Shown: positions 1 to 5,094 of the stretch, one piece after another | Layout of the letters: every line of letters begins with the position of its first letter | Position numbering within the stretch: position 1 is the stretch's first letter | DNA from: Thiobacillus sp. UBA2186 | GTDB lineage: Bacteria; Pseudomonadota; Gammaproteobacteria; Burkholderiales; Thiobacillaceae | NCBI GenBank assembly: GCA_002327405.1 | Contig: DCVO01000104.1 | Coordinates: forward strand, 1,194-6,705 | Direction: 5' to 3' | DNA: 5,512 nucleotides | Program-made: the position numbers and the translations under genes | Notes under the pieces: model-generated | What the model was told of the DNA's origin: nothing | The model's input: only the letters and a program-made list of their open reading frames with translations | Database searches by the model: none

Positions 1-488
1 AGCAGCGGACGGCCGTACTTGTTCATCAGGTCGCGCTCGACCTGGATGCCGTGCGGCGGGCCGCCGCAGGTCTTGACGTAGGCGATCGGGAAGCGCACGT
101 CCTCCAGGCGCAGGGCGCGCACGGCCTTGAAGCCGAACACGTTGCCGACCAGGGAGGTGAACACGTTGACCACCGAGCCCTCCTCGAACAGGTCGATCGG
201 GTAGGCGATGAAGGCGTAGAAGCAGGTGTCGTCGCCGGGCACGTCCTCGATCTTGTAGGCGCGGCCCTTGTAGTAGTCCAGGTCGGTCAAGAGGTCGGTC
301 CACACCGTGGTCCAGGTGCCGGTGGAAGATTCGGCGGCTACGGCGGCGGCGGCCTCCTCGCGGTCCACGCCCGGCTGCGGGGTGATCTTGAACACCGCCA
401 GGATATCGGTATCCAGGGGGGTGTATTCGGGCATCCAGTAGGTCTGCCGGTATTCCTTCACACCGGCGTTGTAAGTTTTTACAGCCAT
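1..488 (-). CDS. cbbL: RuBisCO large subunit, form I (IA-like), N-terminal part
   Basis: This is the large subunit of ribulose-1,5-bisphosphate carboxylase/oxygenase, the CO2-fixing enzyme of the Calvin cycle, acting in the cytoplasm or a carboxysome. The frame is open from the ATG at 488-486 to the window edge: 162 complete codons of an expected ~470, so the barrel domain with the catalytic lysines is outside. The visible part is the N-terminal domain. It has the motif SSTGTWTTVWTDLL with the active-site Glu53, Thr58 and Trp59 (equivalent to plant Glu60, Thr65, Trp66), then TSLVGNVFGFKA with Asn116 (plant Asn123), then CGGPPHGIQVERD leading into the barrel. The start MAVKTYNAGVKEYRQTYW is typical of proteobacterial form IA enzymes. 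A strong Shine-Dalgarno sequence precedes the ATG. The gene is divergent from cbbR. The family call is firm; the IA subtype is from memory of such sequences. Confidence 0.97.
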   Translation of the reverse strand, partial: MAVKTYNAGVKEYRQTYWMPEYTPLDTDILAVFKITPQPGVDREEAAAAVAAESSTGTWTTVWTDLLTDLDYYKGRAYKIEDVPGDDTCFYAFIAYPIDLFEEGSVVNVFTSLVGNVFGFKAVRALRLEDVRFPIAYVKTCGGPPHGIQVERDLMNKYGRPL

Positions 489-492
489 GATT

Positions 493-498
493 TCCTCC
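493..498 (-). promoter_or_regulatory. Shine-Dalgarno sequence of cbbL
   Basis: On the minus strand GGAGGA lies 4 nt before the cbbL ATG, within CAGGAGGAAATCATGG. It is close to the ideal ribosome binding site and fixes the start. It contrasts with cbbR and cbbO, which have none. Confidence 0.85.
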
Positions 499-590
499 TG
501 CAGAGAGTCAGGTTATTCCGCGCAAGGCCAAATGCCTTACACGATGGGCGAATCATGCAGAAACCAAATCATCAATAACAGTCGTTTTTT

Positions 591-618
591 TCTATCTTTA
601 CGATAGACTAATATCTAT
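591..618. promoter_or_regulatory. Candidate CbbR operator
   Basis: Three alternating half-sites lie here: TCTATC (591-596), GATAGA (602-607) and TATCTAT (612-618). The first two form a perfect 6-bp inverted repeat with a 5-nt spacer. ATAGA (603-607) and TCTAT (614-618) form a second, overlapping one with a 6-nt spacer. TTA at 598-600 and TAA at 609-611 give the T-N11-A spacing typical of LysR-type sites. The cluster is about 100 nt from the cbbL start and 130 nt from the cbbR start, between divergent genes, where CbbR normally binds. Assignment to CbbR is inference. Confidence 0.6.
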
Positions 619-626
619 GTTCATCC

Positions 627-741
627 TGTGAAGGGGGAAGGGAGAAGGGGGATGCCCGCCCGGCGCTTCGCGCCACCCTCCCTGCCGGGAGGGTTGGGGT
701 TTTACCCTTCCCCCTTCCCCCTTCCCCCTTCCCCCTTCACA
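627..741. repeat. 115-bp palindromic element with 16-bp terminal inverted repeats
   Basis: TGTGAAGGGGGAAGGG at 627-642 is the exact reverse complement of 726-741. Inside are two adjacent perfect hairpins: GGCGC-TTC-GCGCC (662-674) and ACCCTCCC-TGCC-GGGAGGGT (675-694). A homopyrimidine tract fills the right end. It encodes no plausible protein and resembles the small non-autonomous palindromic repeats scattered through many proteobacterial genomes. Its right end lies 4 nt before the cbbR ATG, so it forms most of the cbbR leader. Bases 659-680 are identical, in inverted orientation, to 4222-4243 inside cbbO, which marks the two as members of one repeat family. Confidence 0.8.
705..738. repeat. 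C5TT tandem tract with G-quadruplex motif on the minus strand
   Basis: Thirty-four consecutive pyrimidines are built as CCC-TT followed by four C5 runs, each separated by TT, with an exact 7-bp period. The minus strand therefore has four G5 runs separated by AA, a near-ideal intramolecular G-quadruplex pattern. The duplex is also a homopurine/homopyrimidine mirror repeat. A 7-bp tandem array of this kind can change copy number by slippage. Confidence 0.85.
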
Positions 742-745
742 CACC

Positions 746-1669
746 ATGCGACGCACCACCTTTCGCCAGCTGGAAATCTTCGAAGCCATCGCCCGCCTGG
801 GCAGCTTTACCAAGGCCTCCGAAGAACTCCACCTTACCCAGCCCACGGTTTCCATGCAGATCAAGAAACTCAGCGATACGGTCGGTGCGCCCTTGCTCGA
901 ACAGGTCGGAAAAAAGGTTCACCTCACCGACGTCGGGCGCGACCTGGTCAAGGCGGCACGTGAAATTTTCAGCATCCTCGACGGTTTCACCATGTCGGTG
1001 GCCGAGCGGCAGGGCATGAAGAAGGGCCGGCTGAAACTGATGGCCATCACCACCGCCTCGTATTTCGCCCCGCGCCTCCTGGGCGAATTCTCCAGGCTCT
1101 ACCCCGGCATCGAGGTCGCCCTGCGCGTGACCAACCGCGAAAAGCTCCTGGCCAGCATGGCGGACAACCCCGATGATCTCTACATCCTGGGACAGCCGCC
1201 GGAAGATATCGACGTCGTCGCCACGCCCTTCATGGAAAATCCCCTGGTGGTGCTGGCGCCGCCGGACCATCCCCTGGCCGGCAAGAAGAAAATCTCGTTG
1301 AAGCGCCTGGCCCAGGAGCCCTGGCTCATGCGCGAAGCCGGCTCCGGCACGCGGATTGCAATTGAGAAGCTCTTCGCCAGCAAGGGCATAGAACTGCACC
1401 CGCGCCTGGAGCTGGGCAGCAACGAGGCGATCAAGCAGGCCATCCTTTCCGGCCTGGGTATCTCGGCCATGTCCAACCATGCCCTGGCGCTCGACCAGGC
1501 GGGCCAGTTCGCCGTGCTCGACGCCGAGGGCTTTCCCATCCGGCGCCATTGGTATGTGGTCTACCCCGCCGCCCGCCCGCCTTCACTGGTGGCGCGCGCA
1601 TTCATGGACTTTCTGCTCGGGCAGGAGTGCGGGGATGCTCGGGGTAAAAAGGAGGGCAAAAGGGCTTGA
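746..1669 (+). CDS. cbbR: LysR-type transcriptional regulator CbbR
   Basis: This is the probable regulator of the Calvin-cycle genes. The protein has 307 residues, normal for the LysR family. Residues 4-63 form the winged helix-turn-helix domain; the helix-turn-helix runs about residues 20-47 with the family signature T31-Q-P-T-V-S-M-Q. Residues ~95-300 form the periplasmic-binding-protein-like effector domain, which in CbbR proteins senses metabolites such as NADPH, RuBP or PEP. Features of CbbR-like proteins include the segment GLGISAMS and the WYVVYP near the C terminus. It is divergent from cbbL with a candidate operator between them, which supports the name over a generic LysR call. The ATG at 746 begins right where the family N terminus should. 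The upstream sequence is pyrimidine-only repeat with no Shine-Dalgarno sequence, so translation initiation is unusual or weak. The gene ends in a Lys/Arg-rich tail. Confidence 0.92.
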   Translation: MRRTTFRQLEIFEAIARLGSFTKASEELHLTQPTVSMQIKKLSDTVGAPLLEQVGKKVHLTDVGRDLVKAAREIFSILDGFTMSVAERQGMKKGRLKLMAITTASYFAPRLLGEFSRLYPGIEVALRVTNREKLLASMADNPDDLYILGQPPEDIDVVATPFMENPLVVLAPPDHPLAGKKKISLKRLAQEPWLMREAGSGTRIAIEKLFASKGIELHPRLELGSNEAIKQAILSGLGISAMSNHALALDQAGQFAVLDAEGFPIRRHWYVVYPAARPPSLVARAFMDFLLGQECGDARGKKEGKRA

Positions 1670-1772
1670 AGCGGCTGAGACCCATAGCCTGGGCGCCCCG
1701 GCCTGGTGTAAATTTTCGTCATGGGGTGTCGTAAAGTGTCACTATGGCGTTTGAAGCTGGCGCCACCAGTTT

Positions 1773-1785
1773 AATCAATTCAATG
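1773..1785. promoter_or_regulatory. Weak IHF-like site
   Basis: AATCAATTCAATG matches the IHF consensus WATCAA-N4-TTR except for one base in the last triplet. It lies just upstream of the sigma-54-type promoter, where IHF bends DNA between activator and promoter. The consensus is degenerate in AT-rich DNA, so this is only suggestive. Confidence 0.3.
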
Positions 1786-1795
1786 AGTTAGATCT

Positions 1796-1811
1796 TGGCA
1801 TTGTTTTTGCA
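1796..1811 (+). promoter_or_regulatory. Sigma-54 (RpoN) type promoter
   Basis: TGGCATTGTTTTTGCA matches the -24/-12 consensus TGGCAC-N5-TTGCA with a single mismatch (T for C at the sixth base). The diagnostic GG (1797-1798) and GC (1809-1810) are exactly 10 nt apart. The implied transcription start, near 1822, gives a leader of about 30 nt to the ATG at 1853. No clear activator palindrome was recognised upstream. Confidence 0.7.
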
Positions 1812-1852
1812 AGCTGGAACTTGCGAATTCAACCAAAGTAGAGAGGATCGAT

Positions 1853-2179
1853 ATGGCACGCAAGCAAACACTCGTATTCCTGACCCTGGCCGCCTTGGCG
1901 TCCCCGGTATTCGCAGTCGACGGCGGTGCCGTGCTCGGCGGAGCGATTGGCGGTGGGGCCGGTGCCGCTGTGGGTTCCGCCGTGGGAGGGAAGGAAGGTG
2001 CGATTATCGGCGGCGCCATCGGCGGCGGTGTCGGGGCAGCGATCGGATCCGGCGACAGCAAGGAGACGAAGGTCGTAGAGAAGGAAGTTGTGGTGGAGAA
2101 GGAGGTCGTATATGTCAAGGATCGCCACGACAACGGCCTGCACCGCGGGCACCACAAAAACAAGCACGACCATCACTGA
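1853..2179 (+). CDS. Small exported glycine-zipper protein with His-rich tail
   Basis: The product has 108 residues and no known specific function. Residues 1-21 form a signal peptide (MARKQ, hydrophobic core, probable cleavage after VFA at 21). Residues 25-42 and 49-66 are two copies of an 18-residue Gly/Ala segment (14 of 18 identical, all changes among A, V, I, L) with GxxxG-type spacing, a glycine zipper expected to insert in or pack against a membrane. Residues 74-87 alternate Val with charged residues (VVEKEV twice). Residues 91-108 contain seven histidines and are very basic, so metal binding is possible but unproven. The start is supported by GAGAGGA at 1841-1847, 5 nt before the ATG. 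A sigma-54-type promoter precedes it and a strong terminator follows. The likely location is periplasm or outer membrane. I know similar proteins only as glycine-zipper domain proteins. Confidence 0.85.
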   Translation: MARKQTLVFLTLAALASPVFAVDGGAVLGGAIGGGAGAAVGSAVGGKEGAIIGGAIGGGVGAAIGSGDSKETKVVEKEVVVEKEVVYVKDRHDNGLHRGHHKNKHDHH

Positions 2180-2190
2180 CTCGGGATGTG

Positions 2191-2210
2191 CCGCCCATCA
2201 ATGAGGGCGG
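2191..2210. repeat. Small hairpin before the terminator
   Basis: CCGCCC (2191-2196) and GGGCGG (2205-2210) are perfect complements with an 8-nt loop. The hairpin lies between the stop codon at 2179 and the terminator and has no T run of its own. It may stabilise the transcript end or help termination. Confidence 0.45.
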
Positions 2211-2218
2211 GGAGGAAC

Positions 2219-2243
2219 AAAAGGCCGGTTCACCCGGCCTTTT
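2219..2243. terminator. Bidirectional rho-independent terminator
   Basis: AAAAGGCCGG (2219-2228) and CCGGCCTTTT (2234-2243) form a perfect 10-bp stem around a 5-nt loop. The A4 and T4 ends make it work on both strands. It sits between two converging genes, 40 nt after the glycine-zipper stop and 12 nt after the phnA stop, so it probably ends both transcripts. Confidence 0.88.
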
Positions 2244-2254
2244 GCATATGTGCG

Positions 2255-2596
2255 TCAGCTTTTCCTGAGGTAACAGGCTTTCAGCATGAAGCTGCCGGCA
2301 TCGGTCTTGCAGTCCACTTCGTGGTCGCCGCCGACGATGCGGATGCCCTTGATCTTGGTGCCGACTTTCAGCGTGATCGAGGAGCCTTTTACCTTGAGAT
2401 CCTTGATCAGCGTCACGGTGTCGCCGTCATTCAGCACATTGCCGTTGGCGTCCTTGACCACGGCGCCTGCATCTTCGCCGGCTTGCGCGGCTTCAGTCAT
2501 CGGCCACTCGTAGCCGCAGTCGGCGCAGACGTAGTTGTCGCCGTCCTGATAGGTGTTCTCCAGGGTGCATTGGGGGCAGGCGGGGATGTTGCTCAT
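2255..2596 (-). CDS. phnA: PhnA/YjdM family zinc-ribbon protein
   Basis: The product has 113 residues, close to the ~111 of the E. coli protein. It starts with a zinc ribbon, CPQC at residues 7-10 and CADC at 24-27, followed by YEW, then the compact PhnA C-terminal domain from about residue 45 (VKDANGNVLNDGDTVTLIKDLKVKG, KGIRIV, AGSFMLKACYLRK). Family members are small cytoplasmic proteins. The name comes from a location beside the phosphonate genes of E. coli; the family is not the C-P lyase, and its function is poorly known (yjdM is the alternative symbol). The ribosome binding site is weak (GAGAA, complement of 2601-2605). It lies downstream of cbbO on the same strand and may be co-transcribed or have its own promoter; none was recognised in 2597-2740. 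No Calvin-cycle link is known to me. Confidence 0.92.
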   Translation of the reverse strand: MSNIPACPQCTLENTYQDGDNYVCADCGYEWPMTEAAQAGEDAGAVVKDANGNVLNDGDTVTLIKDLKVKGSSITLKVGTKIKGIRIVGGDHEVDCKTDAGSFMLKACYLRKS

Positions 2597-2625
2597 GGTT
2601 TTCTCGCTTCAAACAAGATGAAAAA

Positions 2626-2661
2626 TCATTTCGTCAGCGCCGGGAACAGCTCGGGCAATTT
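2626..2661 (-). pseudogene. Diverged remnant of a second cbbO 3' end
   Basis: Read on the minus strand, 2661-2626 encodes KLPELFPALTK and a stop. The last 11 residues of cbbO are KLPELFMALTK plus a stop. The two 36-nt stretches share 28 bases. Five of the six differing codons are synonymous (AAA/AAG twice, GCG/GCA, CTG/CTT, TTG/CTA), and only Pro/Met changes the protein. Homology stops abruptly at 2661, and the frame upstream runs into a stop (2711-2713). The pattern suggests the tail of another cbbO-like gene that evolved under coding constraint before being left here, rather than a recent local duplication. Confidence 0.7.
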
Positions 2662-2731
2662 TTGGCTACGGCCGTCGCTGCGCGACTTAACGTTCGCTAT
2701 GCTCACGTTAGCCTACGCCGAAAGCTGCCCA
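2662..2731. repeat. Palindrome-bearing segment between the two cbbO tails
   Basis: This non-coding-looking segment separates the remnant tail from the real cbbO end. It contains TAACGT (2688-2693) and ACGTTA (2705-2710) as a perfect inverted repeat. Its ends, GGCTACGGC near 2664 and GCCTACGCC near 2711, are imperfect complements, so the whole segment could fold into a long hairpin. It may be a dispersed repeat, but no second copy is in the window. Confidence 0.45.
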
Positions 2732-2760
2732 TCATGGCACTCACTTCGTCAGTGCCATGA
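2732..2760. repeat. 10-bp inverted repeat over the cbbO stop codon
   Basis: TCATGGCACT (2732-2741) is the perfect reverse complement of AGTGCCATGA (2751-2760), with a 9-nt loop. On the cbbO transcript the hairpin includes the last codons and the first base after the stop region. No T run follows on the minus strand, so it is more likely an mRNA 3'-end or processing structure than a classical terminator. Confidence 0.6.
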
Positions 2761-5086
2761 AAAGCTCGGGTAGCTTTTCCGGCAGGCGCTGGATGTTGTC
2801 GACCACGGTGTACTGACGTCCGAAGATGTCGGATACGTATTCATCCGCTTTGGGGTCGAGGCTGATGCAGTAGGTGAAGATGCCCTCGCGCTCGAGTTCC
2901 TTCACCGCCTGGCGTGCGTCTTCGATAAGCAGGCGTTCGTCCTGGGCGTCGACGTCGGCAGGCTGGCCGTCGGTGAGGACCAGCATGAGCTTCTTGTCGG
3001 CAGGCCGCGCGGAAAGGTAGTGCGCGGCGTGGCGCATGGCGGCGCCCATGCGCGTGGACCAGCCGGCTTCCATCGCCGCCAGGCGCGCCTTCACCTCGTC
3101 GTCCCAGTGTTCGCCGTAGCCTTTGATGTGGAGATATCGCACGTCGTGGCGGGTGTTGGAGTGGAAGCCGGCGATGGCGAAGGGGTCGCCCAGCTTCTCG
3201 ATGGCCCAGGCCAGGAGCGACACGGCCTCTTGCGAGAGTTCGAGGATGGTCTGCTCGGAGCCGGCGGCTTTTTCATTCAATGATTCGGACAAATCCAGCA
3301 GCAGCATCACCGCGATGTCGCGGCCGCTGGTCTGGTGGCTCATGTTGATGCGCGGGTCGGGGGCGGCGCCGCCCTTGAAGTCGATGAGGGAGCGAATGGC
3401 GACGTCGAGGTCGAGTTCCGAACCTTCTTCCTGGTAGCGGATGCGCACCTTGTCCTGCGGCTTCAAGAGGTCGAGCAGGCGTTTCAGGCGCTTGGCGAGC
3501 GCATCGTGTTTCTGCAGCAGGCGGTCGATGTCGCCTGCATTGCCGCTGGGGTGCAGGCGCTCGTACAGGCTCACCCAGTCCGGGCGGTAGGTCTGGCTGC
3601 TGTAATCCCACTCGGGGTAATGGCGCGGCGGCAGGCCTTTGAGTTCTTCGCCTGGTTCGATTTTTCTCTGTTCATCGAAGGCTTCTTCCTCGTCGCCCTC
3701 CTCGATGAATTTCCACAGTTGGCGGTTGTCGTCGCGGTAGTCGACCACGGTATCGTCGAAGTGCACCTTGGCGTACTGGTCGCTCTGGCGGCGGGTTTTC
3801 GCCACGTAGGAAAGGGCCAGCGAAGCGATTTCTGATGTGCTGGATTCGCCCTTGGCCATGATGGCGTGAAAGCGTGCGACGTAGTCATTGAGGTCGACGT
3901 CACGATAGCCATGCTCGGGGTCGAGCAGCGCGCGTGACAGCATGGCCAGGCGATGGCGCAGGCAGGATGCGGTCTCGGGGTCGCAGGCGTCTTCGACCGG
4001 CCTGGGGTGCAGCGCGAGGAAAATGCGGCGCAAGCCGGGATACTCGCGCATCAACAGCGTTTCGATGCGGCAGTCCTCGAAGAACTCGACCGCCATGCGC
4101 TGGAACGGGCTCCAGTTGTCGGCGATCTGTGCGGAACTCCAGCGGCGGTGGCCGACCATGTGCGCGAGGGTGGCGCGGTAGCGATCGAGGCCGGAGATTC
4201 TGTTCCCCTCTCCCTCGGGGAGAGGGTGGCGCGAAGCGCCGGGAGAGGGAGCGTCCTCACCCCCCACCCCTCTCCCCGGGGGAGAGGGGAGAATAATGTC
4301 GTCGTACACGTCCGGCAGCCGCATGCCGAGCTTGTCGTAGTATGGCACCGGCTTGCGGATTTCGTCGAAGGCGGTGGAGTAGGGCACCAGATGGTCAGAG
4401 TCCTGCCACAGGCCGCGCAGGTACAGGTCCAGTTTGCGTTCGACGTCCACCAGCAAGGTGCCATGGCGTTCGCGCTGCAGCACCGCGCGCGCATCGGCCG
4501 ATTGCAGGCTGAAGTAATCTTTCTGCCGCTCTGGATGCCTGGCGTAGTTGCGGATGCCGTATTCCACCCAGTTCCTGAGGCCGGCGACGGAAAGCTGCGC
4601 GAGCAGGCTCGGCGCCTGGGCGAAAAACTCGGGCAGGCCGGGGCTGGGGAAGGTGGTGTGGTGGCCGTGGATGGAGCCGGTGGTGCGCTCCATGAAATCG
4701 AACATGAGGTCGAGGTAATGCTGCAGCTGTTCCTGCGATTGCAGGCGCTTGGCCACTGGCGCCAGGGTCTGCAGGAAAGGTGCGATGGCGCGGCCGTTGG
4801 GCGACTTCTGCATGCGCTGAATCAGCGCCATCACCTGTGGCAGCGATGCTTCGCCAACGGCTTTCGCCGCCGACGGCCACTCTTCCATGAACGCCAGCAT
4901 CGGCTCCACGCCACGTCCCAGCTTGCCGATGACGCGCGCGGCTTCGAGATAAGCATCGAGCCCCTCGCGTGTGAGCACCGCCAGCGCTTCCGCCATGCAG
5001 TCCTCGAACACCTCCTCCACCTGCGGGAAGCGGGTGTCGAGCTGCTTCCAGCAGGCAGCCATGAGAGGATGTTGGTAGTCGGTCAT
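2741..5086 (-). CDS. cbbO: RuBisCO activase subunit CbbO (NorD-like, VWA domain)
   Basis: CbbO is the adaptor of the CbbQ-CbbO RuBisCO activase: one CbbO sits with a CbbQ hexamer, and its VWA domain binds RuBisCO so that ATP hydrolysis by CbbQ can expel inhibitory sugar phosphates. The protein has 781 residues. Residues 1-~560 form the helical CbbO/NorD-type N-terminal region, with an acidic stretch at 462-481. Residues ~588-780 form the VWA domain with an intact metal site: DLSES at 598-602, Thr678 in GWSTRMG, and TDGQPAD at 705-711. Residues 267-294 (SPPGRGVGGEDAPSPG... type) are the in-frame translation of a palindromic repeat, so the protein is about 29 residues longer than it would otherwise be. 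The ATG at 5086 follows a REP-like pair with no Shine-Dalgarno sequence; Met9 is no better placed. It follows cbbQ by 63 nt. NorD of nitric oxide reductase clusters is the main alternative; the adjacent cbbL/cbbR favours CbbO. Confidence 0.9.
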   Translation of the reverse strand: MTDYQHPLMAACWKQLDTRFPQVEEVFEDCMAEALAVLTREGLDAYLEAARVIGKLGRGVEPMLAFMEEWPSAAKAVGEASLPQVMALIQRMQKSPNGRAIAPFLQTLAPVAKRLQSQEQLQHYLDLMFDFMERTTGSIHGHHTTFPSPGLPEFFAQAPSLLAQLSVAGLRNWVEYGIRNYARHPERQKDYFSLQSADARAVLQRERHGTLLVDVERKLDLYLRGLWQDSDHLVPYSTAFDEIRKPVPYYDKLGMRLPDVYDDIILPSPPGRGVGGEDAPSPGASRHPLPEGEGNRISGLDRYRATLAHMVGHRRWSSAQIADNWSPFQRMAVEFFEDCRIETLLMREYPGLRRIFLALHPRPVEDACDPETASCLRHRLAMLSRALLDPEHGYRDVDLNDYVARFHAIMAKGESSTSEIASLALSYVAKTRRQSDQYAKVHFDDTVVDYRDDNRQLWKFIEEGDEEEAFDEQRKIEPGEELKGLPPRHYPEWDYSSQTYRPDWVSLYERLHPSGNAGDIDRLLQKHDALAKRLKRLLDLLKPQDKVRIRYQEEGSELDLDVAIRSLIDFKGGAAPDPRINMSHQTSGRDIAVMLLLDLSESLNEKAAGSEQTILELSQEAVSLLAWAIEKLGDPFAIAGFHSNTRHDVRYLHIKGYGEHWDDEVKARLAAMEAGWSTRMGAAMRHAAHYLSARPADKKLMLVLTDGQPADVDAQDERLLIEDARQAVKELEREGIFTYCISLDPKADEYVSDIFGRQYTVVDNIQRLPEKLPELFMALTK
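4204..4290. repeat. 87-bp palindromic repeat inserted in frame in cbbO
   Basis: The element is bounded by an 11-bp perfect inverted repeat: TCCCCTCTCCC (4204-4214) and GGGAGAGGGGA (4280-4290). It contains three perfect hairpins: CCCTCTCCC/GGGAGAGGG (4206-4214 with 4218-4226), GGCGC-GAA-GCGCC (4228-4240) and CCCCTCTCCCC/GGGGAGAGGGG (4267-4277 with 4279-4289). Its 87 bp equal 29 codons and contain no stop in the cbbO frame. The Pro/Gly/Ser/Glu-rich translation and base composition differ sharply from the flanking coding sequence. Bases 4222-4243 match 659-680 exactly in inverted orientation. Confidence 0.88.
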
Positions 5087-5094
5087 GATTGGTC

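Larger units (their letters stand above)
489..626. promoter_or_regulatory. Divergent cbbL/cbbR control region
   Basis: This is the part of the 257-nt intergenic gap left of the repeat element. It is markedly AT-richer than its surroundings from about 555 to 625, as expected for divergent promoters and a regulator site. I found no convincing sigma-70 -35/-10 pair for either gene. TAATAT at 609-614 is a possible -10 towards cbbR and CATGAT (complement of 551-556) a possible -10 towards cbbL, both without a good -35. Weak core promoters are usual where a LysR-type activator is needed. A short inverted repeat, AAGGC at 524-528 and GCCTT at 534-538, lies in the cbbL leader. Confidence 0.6.

Noticed and set aside
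51..578. A 175-codon open frame on the plus strand opposite cbbL
   Set aside because: The minus strand encodes highly conserved RuBisCO sequence; the plus-strand frame is a shadow.
627..741. CRISPR-like or riboswitch interpretation of the cbbR leader structure
   Set aside because: There are no repeat-spacer units and no known aptamer pattern; terminal inverted repeats and a core shared with cbbO identify a dispersed palindromic element.
737..1549. A 270-codon open frame antisense to cbbR
   Set aside because: The plus strand encodes a complete LysR protein with conserved motifs; the antisense product has no recognisable features.
1687..1715. Possible cbbR terminator (GCC-TGGGC/GCCCC-GGC, then TTTT)
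   Set aside because: The stem has a mismatch, no proper loop, and the T run is about 10 nt away; too weak to list as a terminator.
1721..1774. A 17-codon ORF (MGCRKVSLWRLKLAPPV) between cbbR and the sigma-54-type promoter
   Set aside because: It has no ribosome binding site and no sign of conservation; such a short frame is expected by chance.
2255..2596. Phosphonate metabolism role for the phnA gene
   Set aside because: Despite its name the family is not part of the C-P lyase pathway, and no other phosphonate gene is present in the window.
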